Source: SAR202 cluster bacterium bin90 (GTDB taxonomy: Bacteria > Chloroflexota > Dehalococcoidia > Lucifugimonadales > JADFKI01). From it: DNA of 64,000 bases. The first letter of the stretch is position 1, and each line of letters begins with the position of its first letter. The notes under the pieces were generated by a model that did no database searches, was not told the origin of the DNA, and worked only from the letters and a program-made list of their open reading frames with translations. The translations under genes and the position numbers were made by a program. Location: positions 105,008-169,007 of the forward strand of contig MPND01000001.1 in NCBI GenBank assembly GCA_002238855.1, given 5' to 3'. Shown here piece by piece: positions 40,264 through 49,337 of this stretch.

Positions 40264-41676
40264 ATGGCTAAAGACGTTGCTCAGATAGCTCACCTAATGC
40301 GCCGCGCAGGTTTCGGCGCTTCTAGGTCGGAGCTCGATGAGCTGGCATCGAAGGGCTACGAGGCAGTCGTGGACGACCTTGTATCCCCGGAACGCTTTCC
40401 GGATCTCGAAGAGGATATCTGGAAGCGCTACAACCTGGAACTAAGTTACACCGACTCGCTTCCACTTCACACGGGGCGCTGGATCTATCGCATGGTCAAC
40501 ACGCAGAGGCCGCTTCAGGAGAAGATGGCGCTGCTCTGGCACCATGTCTTCGCGACCGCCTGGTACAAGGGCGAGCACGTCCCATCCATCGTTCGCCAGA
40601 TTGAGACCTTCCGGCAAATCGGCATGTCCGATATGAGGACCATCCTCCTGGAACTCGCGAAAGACCCGGCAATGAACTACTGGCTCGACAACTGCGAAAA
40701 CCACAAAGGCGAGCCAAACGAGAACTGGGGCAGGGAACTGCTCGAGCTTTTCTCAATGGGTGTCGGACACTACTCCGAAGAGGATATCAAGAATGCCTCC
40801 CGCGCATTCACCGGCTGGACCTTCACCCAGCCCATTCCTCTGTACCCATTCGGCAGCTACGACGCCGAGTTCCTCTATGTGGAAGAGGACCACGACGATT
40901 CCGAGAAAACCTTCCTCGGCGAGTCCGGCAAATTCAACGGCGAGGACATCATAGACATCATCGTCCGCCAGCCCGCCACGGCAGCATTCATCTGCCGCCA
41001 TATCTACAACTTCTTCGTCGCCGACGAGCCGCAGGTACCCGCCTGGGAACTGGAGCCGCCGCGCGATCCCGAAGCTATGGAGATTCTCATCGGCGCCTAC
41101 TTCGAGAACAACGGTGAGATTCGCCCCATTCTGCAGACTCTCTTCAACTCCGACTTCTTCAAAGAGGCGATGTTCAAGAAGGTCAAGAGCCCGTCTGAGC
41201 TGGTCGCAGGCACGATCAAGCTCGTAGGCACCTACAAGTTCCCCGTACCGAACGAGGCTGTAGGCGCATTAAGCGCAGCAACAGGCGTCATGGGGCAGCA
41301 GCTTATGAATCCCCCCACAGTCGAGGGTTGGCACACAGGCCACGAGTGGATTGACGGCGGCACGCTCAATGAGCGCATTAACTTCGCAGTCAATCAGCTC
41401 AACGACCTGTCCAAGCCCGGCGTCCAGGACATCGTCTCCCGCATGAGCGCGGAAAGCACGGACGGCAGCCTATCGCCACTGCAGTTCGTGGACATGTCCC
41501 TCGAACTCGCCGGACACGTTGCCGTTGATGATGCCACCCGTGAAGGCCTGATGCGCTACGCGGAGGCGGCAGGCGGTCTCAATTTCGACAGCGAGGACGA
41601 TGCCAACGACAGCGCCATCCACATCGGCAGGATGCTTCAGCTCATCGTCTCCACCCGCGAGTACCAGTTCGCCTAA
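40264..41676 (+). CDS. DUF1800 family protein
   Basis: AHLMRRAGFGASRSELDELASKGYEAVVDDLV, ENWGRELLELFSMGVGHYSEEDIKNASRAFTGWTF; strong AAGGAGGGAG ribosome-binding site. Confidence 0.93.
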   Translation: MAKDVAQIAHLMRRAGFGASRSELDELASKGYEAVVDDLVSPERFPDLEEDIWKRYNLELSYTDSLPLHTGRWIYRMVNTQRPLQEKMALLWHHVFATAWYKGEHVPSIVRQIETFRQIGMSDMRTILLELAKDPAMNYWLDNCENHKGEPNENWGRELLELFSMGVGHYSEEDIKNASRAFTGWTFTQPIPLYPFGSYDAEFLYVEEDHDDSEKTFLGESGKFNGEDIIDIIVRQPATAAFICRHIYNFFVADEPQVPAWELEPPRDPEAMEILIGAYFENNGEIRPILQTLFNSDFFKEAMFKKVKSPSELVAGTIKLVGTYKFPVPNEAVGALSAATGVMGQQLMNPPTVEGWHTGHEWIDGGTLNERINFAVNQLNDLSKPGVQDIVSRMSAESTDGSLSPLQFVDMSLELAGHVAVDDATREGLMRYAEAAGGLNFDSEDDANDSAIHIGRMLQLIVSTREYQFA

Positions 41677-41741
41677 CCAGAACACTACCTTATATGTACT
41701 GTTGACAGTTCCAGGCAAGTAAGCAAAAGGAGGCACACGAG

Positions 41742-42881
41742 ATGCCAGCCAATGGTAACGGAAAAGACCCGGTCATGGTCGTAGTGCAGTTGTCAGGCGG
41801 CAACGACTTCATGCACACCCTCATTCCGTACAACAGCCCGACCTACTACGACAACCGCAAGTTGGTCAAGATTGATCGCGAGGATGTGCTGCCCATAAAC
41901 GACGACCTCGCATTCAACCCCAACTTCCGCCCCGTCAAGGAAATGTTCGACGACGGCAAGGTTGCAGTCGTGCAGGGCATCGGCTACCCGAACTCCAACC
42001 GCTCGCACTTCCGCGGCATGGACATCTGGCACACTTGCGAGCCGGACAAGGTCGTTACGGAAGGCTGGGTCGGCAAGGCGCTCCGCGAGCTCGATCCCAA
42101 TGGCGAAGATGAGCTGACTGGCATCAACTTCGGCGTCGGGCTCCCGCGCGCGATGGCCGTCCCCGGCGTGCCTGTTACCTCAGTCAACGACCTTGACAGC
42201 TACGGCCTCATGACCGGCATCGGCGAGAACGATCAGCGCGATCAGGCTCTTCAGATCTTCAAGGACATGTACGCCCAGGCAATCGGCACCGGCCCGGTGA
42301 TGGAGTATCTCTCCCGAACCGGCATGGACGTACTCCGCGGCGCCGACAGGCTGAAGGCAGCGCCGGCGCAGTACAGCTCCTCGGTGGAGTACGCTGACAA
42401 CGCCATATCCAACAGCCTGCGGGACATCGCCAGGGTGCATACGACAGGTCTCGGCACCCGTATCTTCTACACCAGTCACGGCGGGTACGACACCCACGCC
42501 AACGAGAACCCGACGCATCCCAAGCTCCTGCAGGACCTCTCCGGTGCGATTCGCGACTTCTTCGATGACCTCAATGAGCACGACGCCGCAGACAATGTGG
42601 TGATGATGGTATTCACCGAGTTCGGTCGCCGCATCAAGGACAATGGCAGCGGAACCGACCACGGCTCAGGAGGCGGCGCCTTCATCATCGGCGAGCCTGT
42701 AAACGGTGGCCTCTACTCCGAGTATCCGTCTCTCGACTCCGCTGATTGGGCGAAGGGCGAAGACCTGGAACACACCATCGACTTCCGCGGCATCTACGCC
42801 ACCATGCTTGAGCAGTGGATGGGCATTGACGCTCCCGAGATCGTCAACGGACAGTACGAGCAGATCACCCCGTTCAAGTAA
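41742..42881 (+). CDS. DUF1501 family protein
   Basis: VMVVVQLSGGNDFMHTLIPYNSPTYYDNRKLVKI, GYPNSNRSHFRGMDIWHT, GYDTHANENPTHPKLLQDLSGAIRDFFDDL, FTEFGRRIKDNGSGTDHGSGGGAFIIG. Confidence 0.93.
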   Translation: MPANGNGKDPVMVVVQLSGGNDFMHTLIPYNSPTYYDNRKLVKIDREDVLPINDDLAFNPNFRPVKEMFDDGKVAVVQGIGYPNSNRSHFRGMDIWHTCEPDKVVTEGWVGKALRELDPNGEDELTGINFGVGLPRAMAVPGVPVTSVNDLDSYGLMTGIGENDQRDQALQIFKDMYAQAIGTGPVMEYLSRTGMDVLRGADRLKAAPAQYSSSVEYADNAISNSLRDIARVHTTGLGTRIFYTSHGGYDTHANENPTHPKLLQDLSGAIRDFFDDLNEHDAADNVVMMVFTEFGRRIKDNGSGTDHGSGGGAFIIGEPVNGGLYSEYPSLDSADWAKGEDLEHTIDFRGIYATMLEQWMGIDAPEIVNGQYEQITPFK

Positions 42882-42898
42882 CCGTTAGCAGTTTAGTC

Positions 42899-42937
42899 AG
42901 TCGGTCAGCCAGTCCCAATGAAGACTGCTGACCGACT
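42899..42937 (+). terminator. Stem-loop, probable terminator after DUF1501 gene
   Basis: Perfect 11-bp inverted repeat AGTCGGTCAGC/GCTGACCGACT with 17-nt loop; weak T-tract. Confidence 0.6.
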
Positions 42938-42985
42938 TTGATACCGAGATACTTACAATCTGAAATAGTCTAGCGAGGTGCAACA

Positions 42986-43984
42986 ATGGCCAGACCATAC
43001 GCATTGCTCAGGTCAGGCTTTCCTTATTACATGACACTCGGCATGCGCCGCGTTACATCCAACGCCGTTGACATCGCTTTCGGCAAGAACGAGCGCGTCT
43101 ATGTCCTCACAAGGGGCGGACTGGGTAATGAAATCCGTTGCATAAACTGGGCCGACGACAATCTCGGCACCATCGGCACCGGCACATTCCAGTGGCCCTC
43201 CGGGCTACTCTGCGACGACGACGAGATGTTGTATGTCTCAGACGAAGCGCACAACAAAGTCTTCATCTTTGACAAGGACGGCGCACAACAGGCGAGCTGG
43301 GGCGAGGAGGGGAGTGGCGAAGGCCAGTTCAATCGGCCTACCGGCATGTCCTTCGACAATGACGGTAACATCGTTCTTTCCGACACTCTGAACCACCGCA
43401 TCCAGACCTACACCAAGAATGGGAAATTCCTCTCCCAGTTCGGCGAATTCGGTGACGGCAAGGGCCAGTTGAACATGCCCTGGGGCGTAACCGTTGACGA
43501 CCAAGGCGACATATACGTCGCCGACTGGCGCAATGATCGTGTACAGAAGTTCACCCCGGATGGCCAATTCCTCATGGAAGTCGGCGGACCCGGCAACGAC
43601 AAGGGCGAATTCGATCGCCCGACAAGCGTTGCGGTAGATTCCGACGGCGATATTTACGTCTGCGACTGGGGCAACGATCGCGTGCAGCTATTCGACGACG
43701 AGGGACGCTTCGTGGAGCAATTCCTCGGCGACGCCAACCTCTCTCGCTCGGCGCGCGAGTACACCCTCGCCAACCCGGTAACCCTTCGCCTGCGCGAAAT
43801 GGCAGACCTCGAAGCCACCAAGCGCCTCCGCGCTCCTCTCACCGTTCGAGTTGACGACGAGAACAGGCTGTACATCACAGACTTCGGCTCGCACCGCATC
43901 CAGATATACAAGAAGGAAGCCTACCAGCTCAATGAGCGTGAGATAGCGCCTCCTCTCAGAAACCCGGTGCTATTTACCACATAG
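42986..43984 (+). CDS. NHL-repeat beta-propeller protein
   Basis: Repeats such as GEGQFNRPTGMSFDNDGNIVLSDTLNHRIQTYTKNGKFL, GKGQLNMPWGVTVDDQGDIYVADWRNDRVQKF. Confidence 0.9.
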   Translation: MARPYALLRSGFPYYMTLGMRRVTSNAVDIAFGKNERVYVLTRGGLGNEIRCINWADDNLGTIGTGTFQWPSGLLCDDDEMLYVSDEAHNKVFIFDKDGAQQASWGEEGSGEGQFNRPTGMSFDNDGNIVLSDTLNHRIQTYTKNGKFLSQFGEFGDGKGQLNMPWGVTVDDQGDIYVADWRNDRVQKFTPDGQFLMEVGGPGNDKGEFDRPTSVAVDSDGDIYVCDWGNDRVQLFDDEGRFVEQFLGDANLSRSAREYTLANPVTLRLREMADLEATKRLRAPLTVRVDDENRLYITDFGSHRIQIYKKEAYQLNEREIAPPLRNPVLFTT

Positions 43985-44019
43985 TTGGCCTGTGCCAACT
44001 GCTTGCAGATGCCTAACAC

Positions 44020-44050
44020 AAGGGGCGGGACATCAACCCGCCCCTTATTA
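44020..44050 (+). terminator. Rho-independent terminator after NHL-repeat gene
   Basis: AAGGGGCGGG/CCCGCCCCTT perfect 10-bp stem, 7-nt loop, followed by ATTATTTG; preceded by a second hairpin AGTTGGC-CTGT-GCCAACT. Confidence 0.85.
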
Positions 44051-44103
44051 TTTGAAAATTTCTAATTCCGTACACCCTGTAATTCGATGATTGTTTCATA
44101 TTC

Positions 44104-45051
44104 ATGAGCCAGGCCAATCGCCTCACTCTTGCCGACATTAACCGCCGCACGCATCCCTCCATACCTAGGCGTGTTTACTATGTACTGCGCCGCTGGCCCC
44201 TCATTCCAATTCTGATTATCGGCACGCTCATCTCCTGCGCCTTATTCGCGGAGTATATATCGCCAAGCCTGCCAAATCGCCAGAACCTTCGTGACCGCAC
44301 CGCAGCCCCTTTCTGGTACGCGGAATGTGTCGGCGAGGAAAAACCATACTTAGACTACTGCAGCAGGGGGAACAGGTACATTCTCGGAGCCGACCCGCTT
44401 GGTCGCGACATCCTCACTCGCATCATTCACGGCGCACGCGTCTCCCTCACGCTTGCCTCCATCAGCATAGCAATCGGAATAACGGTCGGCACAACTCTCG
44501 GCCTGTGCGCCGGATACTTCGGCAAGTACATAGACGAAGTGATAATGCGCCTCACAGACATCTCCACCGCAATTCCGTATCTGCTGCTCGCACTCATAAT
44601 AGTCGTTGTATTCGGCCAGAAATACTATGTCATCATCGGTGTCCTTGCGCTCGCAAGCTGGCCCGAGATTGTCCGGCTCGTTCGCGGACAGACCTTACAA
44701 CTCAAGACATTGGACTACGTCGCCCTCGCGAAAGTGGCGGGCGCATCCAACTCCCGCATACTCTACCGTCACGTCCTTCCCGGCGTGATGAACACCCTCG
44801 TCGTAGCGACCACGCTGCAGGTCGGCGGCATAATCCTCGCCGAGTCCATCCTAGGCTATCTCGGCGCGGGTGTCCCGCCGCCCACACCCGCTTGGGGCGC
44901 AATGGTAGCCGATGGAAGAAACTACCTCTCAAACTCCTGGTGGGTAACACTCTTCCCCGGCTTCGCCATCTTCCTCACAGTGCTGTCCTTCAACTTCATC
45001 GGCGACTGGCTCCGCGACCGCTGGGACACCCGCCTCCGCCAGATCTTGTGA
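44104..45051 (+). CDS. ABC transporter permease, DppC-type (orphan)
   Basis: PFWYAEC..., ILGADPLGRDILTRIIHGARVSL, VAGASNSRILYRHVLPGVMNTLVV, GVPPPTPAWGAMVADGRNYL. Confidence 0.92.
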   Translation: MSQANRLTLADINRRTHPSIPRRVYYVLRRWPLIPILIIGTLISCALFAEYISPSLPNRQNLRDRTAAPFWYAECVGEEKPYLDYCSRGNRYILGADPLGRDILTRIIHGARVSLTLASISIAIGITVGTTLGLCAGYFGKYIDEVIMRLTDISTAIPYLLLALIIVVVFGQKYYVIIGVLALASWPEIVRLVRGQTLQLKTLDYVALAKVAGASNSRILYRHVLPGVMNTLVVATTLQVGGIILAESILGYLGAGVPPPTPAWGAMVADGRNYLSNSWWVTLFPGFAIFLTVLSFNFIGDWLRDRWDTRLRQIL

Positions 45052-45131
45052 CACACTGACGCCGCTTGACTCTCCGCACAATTGTGCTAGAATTATATAG
45101 CGAACATATATTCTTACACAGGAGAGCCGCG

Positions 45132-46484
45132 ATGCTCATCAAGCACACCACCAGCACTTTCGAAAAGCTCCACATCCTAGGCGGAATGGCAAGCGACGAC
45201 ATTCTCTCGCGCCCCGCTCCCGGCAGCAGGACGGCAGCCCCTTACACTTCAGCCCGACGCAACCCCGTCCCTGGCGTTTACAAGGCTGCAATGCCCAACG
45301 GCAAGACAATCAGCCTCATGCGTGTCATGTTCACCGACTTCTGCAAGATGGACTGCTTCTATTGCCCAAACAGTCATTGGGTCCCCCGAAAGCGCCACGC
45401 GTTCAAGGTGGACGAGCTCGCCAGTGCCTTCATGGAAATGCACCGCCGCCACACCGTCAACGGCCTCTTCCTCAGCTCTGGTATCGCTGGCAGCGGCTCC
45501 AATACCACCGAGCGACTGCTGAAAGTCGTGGACGCAATACGCAACAGGCACGGCTTCAAGGGCTACATCCACATGAAGGTCATGCCCGGCACCGACTACC
45601 CACTCGTCGAGGAAGCCTATCGTCTGGGAACTCGACTATCCGTCAACATCGAGACGCCCACAGCCGAGATGATGACACGCCTCAGCACCATGAAAGACAT
45701 GCAGCGCGACATCCTCGACCCGATGCGCTGGGTCTCCGATCTCATCAGCCGCAACCGCTACGCCAGCAGGGGCACAACCATTGGTCAGGCAACTCAGATG
45801 GTCGTCGGCGCGGCAGACGAGTCCGATTGGGACATCTTCGAGCGCATGCGCCAGCTATACGGCGAATGGGACTTCAAGCGCGTGTACTACGCCCCATTCC
45901 AGCCGATCCGCCACACGCCCCTTGAAGAGCACCCGCCAACCCCTATGGCAAGAGAGCACCGTCTCTATCAGGCAGACTGGCTCAGCCGCGTGTACAAGTA
46001 CACCTCCGACGAGATGCGTCTAGCTTACGACGACAGCGGCTTCCTGCCCCACGACGAAGACCCCAAGCAGTCCATCGCCGTCCAGAACCTCGATACCTTC
46101 CCCCTCGATGTCAATGCCGCGACCAGGCAGCAACTCCTCCGAGTTCCCGGCATAGGCCCAACCTCCGCTGAGCGCATCCTGAACAACCGCCGAGCGCACA
46201 CCATCGACAACTGGCGCGACCTAAAGACGATGGGCGTGGTCCAAAAGCGCGCCTGGCCCTTCTTGCGCTTTCCAGGCCACCGTCCACCCCGCGCAAGGCA
46301 GCTCAAGCTCAACCTCTTCAGCGAAGGCGCAAAGCAAGCTCGCAAGAAGGAGACGAAAGCCCGTCTCGGACTGACAAAGACACAGCCATCATACAACCCG
46401 GCAACCTGCGGCAACTCCACGCACCCCACATCCTGCGCAGCCTGCCCCCTCTACGGCGCTCCCGGCCACCCCGGCGCGCTCTAG
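45132..46484 (+). CDS. Putative DNA modification/repair radical SAM protein with C-terminal HhH motif
   Basis: MFTDFCKMDCFYCPNSH (CxxxCxxC); LDVNAATRQQLLRVPGIGPTSAERILNNR helix-hairpin-helix; C-terminal CGNSTHPTSCAACP. ATG at 45132 after AGGAGAG. Confidence 0.88.
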   Translation: MLIKHTTSTFEKLHILGGMASDDILSRPAPGSRTAAPYTSARRNPVPGVYKAAMPNGKTISLMRVMFTDFCKMDCFYCPNSHWVPRKRHAFKVDELASAFMEMHRRHTVNGLFLSSGIAGSGSNTTERLLKVVDAIRNRHGFKGYIHMKVMPGTDYPLVEEAYRLGTRLSVNIETPTAEMMTRLSTMKDMQRDILDPMRWVSDLISRNRYASRGTTIGQATQMVVGAADESDWDIFERMRQLYGEWDFKRVYYAPFQPIRHTPLEEHPPTPMAREHRLYQADWLSRVYKYTSDEMRLAYDDSGFLPHDEDPKQSIAVQNLDTFPLDVNAATRQQLLRVPGIGPTSAERILNNRRAHTIDNWRDLKTMGVVQKRAWPFLRFPGHRPPRARQLKLNLFSEGAKQARKKETKARLGLTKTQPSYNPATCGNSTHPTSCAACPLYGAPGHPGAL

Positions 46485-46502
46485 TGAGACAACCAATCGC
46501 TG

Positions 46503-47729
46503 CTACACAAGCCGCACATACCGCCGCCGCCCGGCCCTCAACACCACCCCAGCCTTGACGCCCGCCGTCGAGTCATCCGACACGCGCTCGCCGTCAATCT
46601 GCACCGCACCCTGGCTTATCAGACGCCTCGCCTCACCCGCGCTGCTAGCAAGCGCCGCATCAACCAACAGTCGGCTCAACCGCATTCCCGCAAGCGTCTC
46701 CGCAGGCGGCAGCGCGTGCTCAGGCATATCCTCCGGCACTCCACCCCCTTGCACCGTCCGCTCGAAGTGCCGCTCCGCCTCCCGCGCCGCTTCAAGGTCA
46801 TGGAACTGCGTTACGAGCTCCCTTGCCAGCCGCTTCTTCAGCTCCATCGGGTTTACCGACCCGCCATCCAGCGCCAACCGCATCTCCTCGATCTCATCGT
46901 CCACCACATCCGTAAGATACTCGCTATACGGCAGAATCTGGCTGTCCGGTAGCGACATCGCCTTGCCATAAATCTCGTTCGCCGGCTCATCTATGCCAAT
47001 ATAGTTCCCAAGGCTCTTGCTCATCTTCTGCACGCCGTCAGTCCCCGGCAGCAGCGGCATCAGAAAGCACTGCTGCGGCGTCTGCCCCATCATTCCCTGC
47101 AGGTCCCTGCCCACCAGCAGGTTGAACATCTGGTCAGTCCCGCCAAACTCCACATCCGACTCGATTGCCACCGAGTCATACGCCTGCAGCAACGGATACA
47201 GCAGCTCCGTTATCGCAATCGGTTGGTTTGCCTTGAACCGGCTGGCAAAGTCGTCGCGAGCAAGGAACTGTGCCACGGTAAATCGGCTCGTCAGTCGAAT
47301 GACATCCGCCAGTGAGAAGTCACCGAACCACTCGCTCTGCCAGCGCGTCTCCGTCCTGTCTCTGTCCACTATCTTGAAGAACTGCGCCATATATGTAGCC
47401 GCGTTCTCCCGCACCTGCTCCGCTGTCAGCATCGGCCGTGTAGCCGACCTGCCGCTCGGGTCGCCTATCTGCGCTGTCCAGTCTCCGACGATGAGCACAA
47501 CCTTGTGCCCCAGGTCCTGCAACTGGCGCAGCTTCCGCAACCCCACCGCATGCCCAAGGTGTATGTCTGTCGCGCTTGGATCGAAGCCCATCTTCAGGCG
47601 AAGCGGTCTGCCGCCCTGCAGTCTCTCGACGAACTCCGATTCCACGATGATCTCCGACACGCCTCGCTTTAGCACGCGGCGCATCACACCCTCATCCCTG
47701 ATTGCATCTAATAGAGCGTCCGACAACAA
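46503..47729 (-). CDS. tyrS: Tyrosyl-tRNA synthetase
   Basis: LKMGFDPSATDIHLGHAVGLRKLRQLQDLGH, GDWTAQIGDPSGRSATR, QKMSKSLGNYIGI (KMSKS), C-terminal S4-like domain. Confidence 0.93.
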   Translation of the reverse strand: MLSDALLDAIRDEGVMRRVLKRGVSEIIVESEFVERLQGGRPLRLKMGFDPSATDIHLGHAVGLRKLRQLQDLGHKVVLIVGDWTAQIGDPSGRSATRPMLTAEQVRENAATYMAQFFKIVDRDRTETRWQSEWFGDFSLADVIRLTSRFTVAQFLARDDFASRFKANQPIAITELLYPLLQAYDSVAIESDVEFGGTDQMFNLLVGRDLQGMMGQTPQQCFLMPLLPGTDGVQKMSKSLGNYIGIDEPANEIYGKAMSLPDSQILPYSEYLTDVVDDEIEEMRLALDGGSVNPMELKKRLARELVTQFHDLEAAREAERHFERTVQGGGVPEDMPEHALPPAETLAGMRLSRLLVDAALASSAGEARRLISQGAVQIDGERVSDDSTAGVKAGVVLRAGRRRYVRLV

Positions 47730-47847
47730 GATGGCACACCTCGCTCAGGTTGGATATGCGACTCAGTCTGGTTGGTGGGGCAGGGGATTTTGCCCACACC
47801 GCGATTCCCGCAGACTCTCATCGCGCAAGCAATTATAGCGCAAAGAA

Positions 47848-47884
47848 GGGAGGCGGGCGCAACACATGCTGCTACCCGCCTCCC
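47848..47884 (-). terminator. Perfect 10-bp stem-loop, candidate terminator on the minus strand
   Basis: GGGAGGCGGG (47848-47857) / CCCGCCTCCC (47875-47884); minus strand continues TTCTTTGCGC. Confidence 0.6.
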
Positions 47885-48125
47885 TGAATTACCCGTTAGT
47901 CCCGCACTTCCGGTCTTTGACCGAAGGCTGCGCCCCTTATGCTAGGGGTCATTTAACAGCCGGTTGTGCTTCGCGGGGCTGCCGGTCTTGGCCACCCCTG
48001 CTGGATCATTATTGGAGCTTTCCTCCTGCCATCCCTATCTTCGGCATCCGCCCCTGAGACCAGCAGGGGCAGGACAAGGGAACTTCCAGTTATGATTCAA
48101 GACGATCTGACGAATCATAGCCAAC
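47848..48125. other. Structured, ORF-poor intergenic region (candidate non-coding RNA or mobile-element remnant)
   Basis: Succession of perfect or near-perfect inverted repeats including CCCCTGCTGG/CCAGCAGGGG (47995-48069); no recognisable protein. Confidence 0.45.
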
Positions 48126-48316
48126 CTCCTGATAGCCCGGCGCTTAGCCTGGGCGGTAATTGCAGAGCTTCCGCTCCTCTTGTCAACCGTAGCAACTCAA
48201 TGCCACGCTGTCAACACTGTCTAAGACCTCTTCAAAACGAATTACTGGATAGGTGCTAAGGAGCAATAGCCAATGCAGCTTCAACTCTCATCCAACCCAA
48301 CCGGTTTAGACACGAC

Positions 48317-48769
48317 CTAATCGGGCAGTACGGCTACATTCGTCCAGTAATTCAGCAAGTCCCTCACTTTGGAATTGAACTGATGTACATCAACCGGCTT
48401 CGTGATGTAGCTGCTGATGCACTTGCTGTACGCGTATTCCAGGTCCTCCTGCGATTGCGATGTCGTCAACACTACTACCGGGATTCTGCCGAGGTCAGGG
48501 TTCTGCTCCAGCGCCGCCAGCACCTCCCTGCCATCCATCACAGGCATGTTCAGGTCAAGCAGGATCATGTCGGGGCGCGCTGCGTTGGTGGCCTCACCTT
48601 CCTTGAGCAGAATCGTCATCGCCTCCTGCCCGTTGTTTGCGACCGTGAAGTTCACATGAAACTCGGCGTCCTCCAGTATCAGCTGAATCAGCCGTACATC
48701 TGCTGGATTGTCCTCGACCAGCAGTATCTCCAGCGGTCTGCTTGCGGGCCTTCTATATGCAGTGGTCAC
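48317..48769 (-). CDS. Single-domain response regulator (Rcp1-like)
   Basis: EILLVEDNPADVRLIQLILEDAEF, PDMILLDLNMPVMDGREVLAAL, VVVLTTSQSQEDLEYAYSKCISSYITKPVD. Confidence 0.93.
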   Translation of the reverse strand: MTTAYRRPASRPLEILLVEDNPADVRLIQLILEDAEFHVNFTVANNGQEAMTILLKEGEATNAARPDMILLDLNMPVMDGREVLAALEQNPDLGRIPVVVLTTSQSQEDLEYAYSKCISSYITKPVDVHQFNSKVRDLLNYWTNVAVLPD

Positions 48770-48803
48770 ATCATTGTCCTTAAGTCGTCTGCTGGCATGC
48801 AGC

Positions 48804-49319
48804 CTAGCTGCCGCCGAAGGGCCACCACCATCGGCGCTTACCTTCGGATGATGCCTGTTCCTCTGCCTGTCCGGCAGGCGGCCCCAGGCTGATTGGCTGA
48901 CGGCTGAACATCCCTAATTGCGAGACCACATTATTGAACCGCTGCAATTCGATCGGCTTGCGGCAGAAGCGGCTCGGAGGGATATTGTACGCGTTCAGCA
49001 GGCTTTGCTCTGCTTCCGTGCCCGTCAGAATCATCACCGGAATGTTCACCAGAGCCTCTTCCGAGTTTATGTCTGCGAGTACCTCCGGCCCATCCTTGCG
49101 TGGCAACCGCAAGTCAAGCAGAATCAGGTCGGGTCGCGGTGTGTCTGAGTATGCGCCCGCCTGCCGCAGAATCTCCATCGCGATTACACCGTCCTCTGCT
49201 ACGGTGATGTTCGTCGTATGCTCCGATTGCCTGATTACCTCCTCCGTCAACCGCACATCGGCAGGATTGTCTTCGACCAGAAGAATCTCGATCGCTCTGT
49301 CCTCTGTCGCTGAAGTCAT
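48804..49319 (-). CDS. Single-domain response regulator (Rcp1-like) with C-terminal aromatic tail
   Basis: EILLVEDNPADVRLTEEVI, PDLILLDLRLPRKDGPEVLADI; ends EGKRRWWWPFGGS. Confidence 0.92.
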   Translation of the reverse strand: MTSATEDRAIEILLVEDNPADVRLTEEVIRQSEHTTNITVAEDGVIAMEILRQAGAYSDTPRPDLILLDLRLPRKDGPEVLADINSEEALVNIPVMILTGTEAEQSLLNAYNIPPSRFCRKPIELQRFNNVVSQLGMFSRQPISLGPPAGQAEEQASSEGKRRWWWPFGGS

Positions 49320-49337
49320 TTTGCCGTCTCCTTTCCC

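Noticed and set aside
47730-47840. T-box leader upstream of tyrS
   Set aside because: I looked for the conserved AGGGTGGnACCGCG on the minus strand and did not find it; TCGCGGTGTGGG is not a match.
47866-48259. Small ORFs 47866-48057 and 47966-48259 as genes
   Set aside because: No ribosome-binding site or family resemblance; they overlap the hairpin array.
47848-48316. RNase P RNA, tmRNA or SRP RNA in the structured intergenic region
   Set aside because: Compared by eye with conserved cores (e.g. GAGGAAAGTCCGGGC, ACAGAACCCGGCTTA); only a partial GAGGAAAG similarity, insufficient for a call.
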